Source of the DNA: DATFGK01 sp046712825
GTDB taxonomy: Bacteria; Actinomycetota; AC-67
Reading direction: 5' to 3'
Assembly: GCA_046712825.1 (NCBI GenBank)
Contig: JBKKCR010000196.1
Location: 1-9,092 of the forward strand
DNA length: 9,092 bases
The stretch's first letter is position 1; every line of letters starts with the position of its first letter. The position numbers were made by a program, and so were the translations under genes. This document shows, one piece after another, positions 7,364 through 9,092 of the stretch. Under the pieces are notes generated by a model, which did no database searches, was not told the origin of the DNA, and saw only the letters and a program-made list of their open reading frames with translations.

Positions 7364-8175
7364 CGCTTGCGCCTTTTGTAGTGCTTCACGTCGCGCAGGG
7401 ACGTGGCCCGGCCGTCCGTGCGGAAGCCGAGGTAGAACTCGCGCACGTCCTCGTCCTCGCGGAGGGTCTCCGCCGGCTTGTCCATCACGATCTTCCCGGC
7501 CTCCATCACGTATCCATGCTGGGCGATCGACAGGGCCATGTTCGCGTTCTGCTCAACAAGTAGTACCGACGTACCCATGTGATTGATCTCTACGATGAGG
7601 TCGCGGATCTGCTGCACCACCAAGGGGGCGAGCCCGAGGCTGGGCTCGTCGAGCATCAGATATCGCGGTCCGGCCATCATCGCGCGCCCGATCGCGAGCA
7701 TCTGCTGCTCGCCACCCGACAGGTATCCGGCGACCTGCTTGCGACGCTGCTCCAGCACCGGGAAAAGGCTGTAGGCGCGCGCGATGCGGTCCTTCGCTTC
7801 GGCGGGGCTCGTGTAGCCCCCGACCTTGAGGTTCTCCTCGACGGTGAGCTCGACGAAAACGCGCCGGCCTTCCATGACCTGGCCGATCCCGGCACGCACG
7901 ATCTCAGGGGGGTCCAAGCCGTCGATCCGCTTGCCGTCCAGGGTGATCGTCCCGCGCGTGATCTCTCCGCGGTGGACGTCGAGCAGGCCGGTGATCGCCC
8001 GGAGCATCGTGGTTTTGCCGGCGCCGTTCGTGCCGAGCAGCGCGACGATCGACCCTTCGGGAACGCTGAGGCTGGCACCTCGAAGTCCGAGGATCGCGTC
8101 CTCGTAAACGACTTCGAGATTCTCTATCGAGAGGATCTGCGACCCCCTATGCTCACCCGGCTCGTGCGTTGCCAC
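7351..8175 (-). CDS. livF: Liv-type ABC importer ATPase LivF, first gene of the operon
   Basis: Second ATPase of the importer, 274 residues from the chosen start. Seen: Walker A GTNGAGKT (48-55), LivF-typical EGRRVFVELTVEENL (102-116), signature YLSGGEQQMLAIGRA (151-165), Walker B YLMLDEP (172-178) with Glu177, and LVEQNA (206-211) where Gln209 replaces the usual His, as is normal in LivF. The family body ends near FYLG (247-250). A basic tail follows, ending DVKHYKRRKRWLS, absent from E. coli LivF (237 residues). Start choice: GTG at 8175 is preferred because the only upstream in-frame start, GTG at 8232, adds 19 residues without family likeness. That upstream start would also leave only 37 bases for two divergent promoters and would run through the repeats at 8192-8256. 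Neither GTG has a clear ribosome site; GGGGGCG about 7 bases before 8232 keeps that alternative open. Confidence 0.92.
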   Translation of the reverse strand: MATHEPGEHRGSQILSIENLEVVYEDAILGLRGASLSVPEGSIVALLGTNGAGKTTMLRAITGLLDVHRGEITRGTITLDGKRIDGLDPPEIVRAGIGQVMEGRRVFVELTVEENLKVGGYTSPAEAKDRIARAYSLFPVLEQRRKQVAGYLSGGEQQMLAIGRAMMAGPRYLMLDEPSLGLAPLVVQQIRDLIVEINHMGTSVLLVEQNANMALSIAQHGYVMEAGKIVMDKPAETLREDEDVREFYLGFRTDGRATSLRDVKHYKRRKRWLS

Positions 8176-8191
8176 GCTCTTTGTACTGCGG

Positions 8192-8267
8192 GCGGCACCG
8201 CCTGCGCTACGGGCGAGGATAACCCGCGGCACGGCCTGCGCCCCCAGGCCGCGGGTACGCTACGGGC
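8192..8267. repeat. Direct and inverted repeats in the divergent livF / thioesterase control region
   Basis: A 16-base element GCGGCACCGCCTGCGC at 8192-8207 recurs at 8226-8241 with one mismatch. CGCTACGGGC at 8205-8214 recurs exactly at 8258-8267, so the two elements are laid out twice in the same order. The second copy also folds: CAGGCCGCGGGT (8245-8256) can pair with GGCCTG (8233-8238) and, past an internal GGCAC bulge, ACCCGC (8222-8227). The alternative pairing ACCCGCGGC (8222-8230) with 8248-8256 is perfect over 9 bp. The position between divergent genes suggests an operator or attenuator, but a plain local duplication is possible. If livF starts at 8232 the first half would be coding. 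Confidence 0.5.
8256..8261 (+). promoter_or_regulatory. Candidate -10 element for the thioesterase gene (possibly leaderless mRNA)
   Basis: TACGCT fits the actinobacterial TANNNT -10 pattern and ends 8 bases before the ATG at 8270, placing transcription start at or next to the start codon. There is no clear Shine-Dalgarno sequence before this ATG, which fits a leaderless message. No -35 element is recognisable, so support is weak. Confidence 0.2.
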
Positions 8268-8269
8268 CC

Positions 8270-8758
8270 ATGAGCGAGGGATCGCCCGTCGAGGAAGCGT
8301 TTCGCCCGCTTCCGTCCCATTACCGGCGCTGCTTCGGCTGCGGCGAGGACCATCCCACCGGTTTGCACATGCAGGTTGTCGGTTCGGGCGCGACGGTCCG
8401 CGGATCTTTCCTCGTCACCGAGCACCACCAGGGCGCGCCCGGGCTCGCGCATGGCGGCGTGATCGCATCAGCTTTGGACGAGGCGATGGGGTTCCTGATC
8501 TACCTTGCCGAGAAGCCGGCGGTGACCGCGCACCTCGAGGTCGACTACCGCAAGCCCGTCCCGATCGGGTCGCGGCTGGAGCTCGAGGCGCATCTGGACA
8601 AGGTCGACGGGCGGAAGTTGTACGCGTCCGTCACCGGCCGGGTCGACGGAGACGTCCACGTCGAAGGCCATTCGCTCTTCCTGGTGGTGGGCGTCGAGCA
8701 CTTCCTCCCACACATCGAGCGCGCCGGCGAAACATGGGTGCGCCCCTACAACCCGTGA
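8270..8758 (+). CDS. Hotdog-fold acyl-CoA thioesterase, PaaI/THEM4-like
   Basis: A 162-residue single-domain protein that would hydrolyse an acyl-CoA to free acid and CoA in the cytoplasm, normally as a dimer or tetramer. Seen: CFGCGEDHPTGLHMQ (21-35), the Cys-rich entry common in this thioesterase group. It is followed by HHQGAPGLAHGGVIASALDEAMG (52-74), which holds the hotdog helix with His61-Gly-Gly and Asp70 as likely catalytic acid. Strands HLEVDYRKPVPIG (88-100), LELEAHLDKVDGRKLYASVTG (103-123) and GHSLFLVVG (133-141) complete the fold. Length is usual for the family. The ATG at 8270 lacks a clear ribosome site; see the -10-like TACGCT just upstream. It is transcribed away from the importer operon, sharing its control region, and its stop overlaps the next gene start. 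The neighbouring CoA ligase suggests a shared acyl-CoA pool, but the substrate is unknown and housekeeping proofreading of acyl-CoAs is equally possible. Confidence 0.87.
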   Translation: MSEGSPVEEAFRPLPSHYRRCFGCGEDHPTGLHMQVVGSGATVRGSFLVTEHHQGAPGLAHGGVIASALDEAMGFLIYLAEKPAVTAHLEVDYRKPVPIGSRLELEAHLDKVDGRKLYASVTGRVDGDVHVEGHSLFLVVGVEHFLPHIERAGETWVRPYNP

Positions 8759-9092
8759 CCGTCCGGCTCGTCGACCTCGAACCCGGCGATCCGCGCCTGG
8801 CGTCCGACATGCTCCCCGTCCTGCTCGAGCTCCGGCCGCACCTCACCCAGGAGTCGTTCGCCGCGATCTACGCCGAAGGTCACCCGCAGGGGCTCCGCTA
8901 CACGGCGGCGTTCGACGGCGATCGCTGTGTCGGTGTCGCCGGCTGGCGGCTGGTCGCGACGACGTTCGCGGGACGCAAGCTCTACGTGGACGACCTGGTG
9001 ACGACGTCGGATTCACGGTCGACCGGAGTCGGGAAGGCGTTGATCGAGGAGCTAACCCGCCGGGCGCGAGACGCCGGTTGTTCGGTGATCGA
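8755..9092 (+). CDS. GNAT-family N-acetyltransferase, C-terminus cut by window edge
   Basis: About 112 residues are visible. The protein begins MTVRLVDLEPGDP and runs as a GNAT fold: an N-terminal strand, two helices (about 14-41), LRYTAAFDGDRCVGVAGWRL (47-66) as the beta2-beta3 hairpin, and LYVDDLVT (77-84) as beta4. The acetyl-CoA pyrophosphate loop RSTGVGKALIEEL follows at 88-100, with the key R-x-x-G-x-G at Arg88, Gly91 and Gly93. Family members move an acetyl group from acetyl-CoA to an amine; the acceptor here cannot be told. The GTG at 8755 overlaps the thioesterase TGA as GTGA, the classic coupled arrangement. An in-frame ATG at 8734 would add seven residues and enlarge the overlap to 25 bases; neither has a strong ribosome site. 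The two genes are likely cotranscribed. Confidence 0.87.
   Translation, partial: MTVRLVDLEPGDPRLASDMLPVLLELRPHLTQESFAAIYAEGHPQGLRYTAAFDGDRCVGVAGWRLVATTFAGRKLYVDDLVTTSDSRSTGVGKALIEELTRRARDAGCSVI

Noticed and set aside
5954..7381. 475-codon plus-strand open frame opposite the ligase and livG
   Set aside because: It lies entirely antisense to two genes with intact catalytic motifs, is rich in Asp, Arg, Glu and Val as expected from reading GC-rich codons backwards, and matches no family I know.
1145..8175. Firm assignment as a leucine/isoleucine/valine transporter
   Set aside because: The subunits belong to that family, but the family carries many cargos and the ligase within the operon points elsewhere; only the family is claimed.
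1..9092. Frequent GATCG/CGATC words through the window as a possible uptake or methylation signal
   Set aside because: They lie mostly inside genes at Asp, Ile and Arg codons preferred in GC-rich genomes and show no regular spacing.

Overview
The window is high-GC DNA (roughly two thirds G+C by eye) with strong G/C bias at third codon positions. It has GTG as well as ATG starts, TGA as the main stop and tightly packed overlapping genes. The lipoprotein-type binding protein with an Ala-rich lipobox and Gly/Asp-rich linker, and the weak ribosome sites of some genes, fit an actinobacterial (Actinomycetota) genome. Another high-GC soil or aquatic lineage is not excluded. No tRNA, rRNA, CRISPR array, insertion sequence or phage gene is visible.

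Layout: (1) 1-956, minus strand: bioA, the SAM-dependent aminotransferase of biotin synthesis, cut off by the left edge. (2) 957-1144: a spacer with a very strong hairpin at 1085-1131, placed just after the transporter operon, plus a plus-strand mini-ORF that reads like a bare signal peptide. (3) 1145-8175, minus strand: a complete six-gene operon transcribed in the order livF, livG, acyl-CoA synthetase, livH, livM, substrate-binding lipoprotein. Five of the six genes overlap or lie within a few bases of the next; only the binding-protein gene has a longer leader (86 bases). (4) 8176-8269: a short divergent control region full of direct and inverted repeats. (5) 8270-9092, plus strand: a hotdog-fold thioesterase followed by a GNAT acetyltransferase that runs off the right edge.

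How the genes fit together: LivF and LivG are the two ATPases, LivH and LivM the two permeases, and the lipoprotein the extracytoplasmic receptor of one complete HAAT/Liv-type ABC importer. The ligase gene sits between the ATPase and permease genes, with coupled starts on both sides. This suggests the cargo is a carboxylic acid (fatty, aromatic or similar) that is trapped as a CoA thioester on entry, rather than leucine, isoleucine or valine. The divergent thioesterase could release CoA from the same or related thioesters. This functional link is inference from gene order and families. The gene set is a known kind of arrangement rather than a wholly new system; the least explained parts are the signal-peptide-like mini-ORF, the repeat-rich divergent promoter region and the true cargo of the importer.
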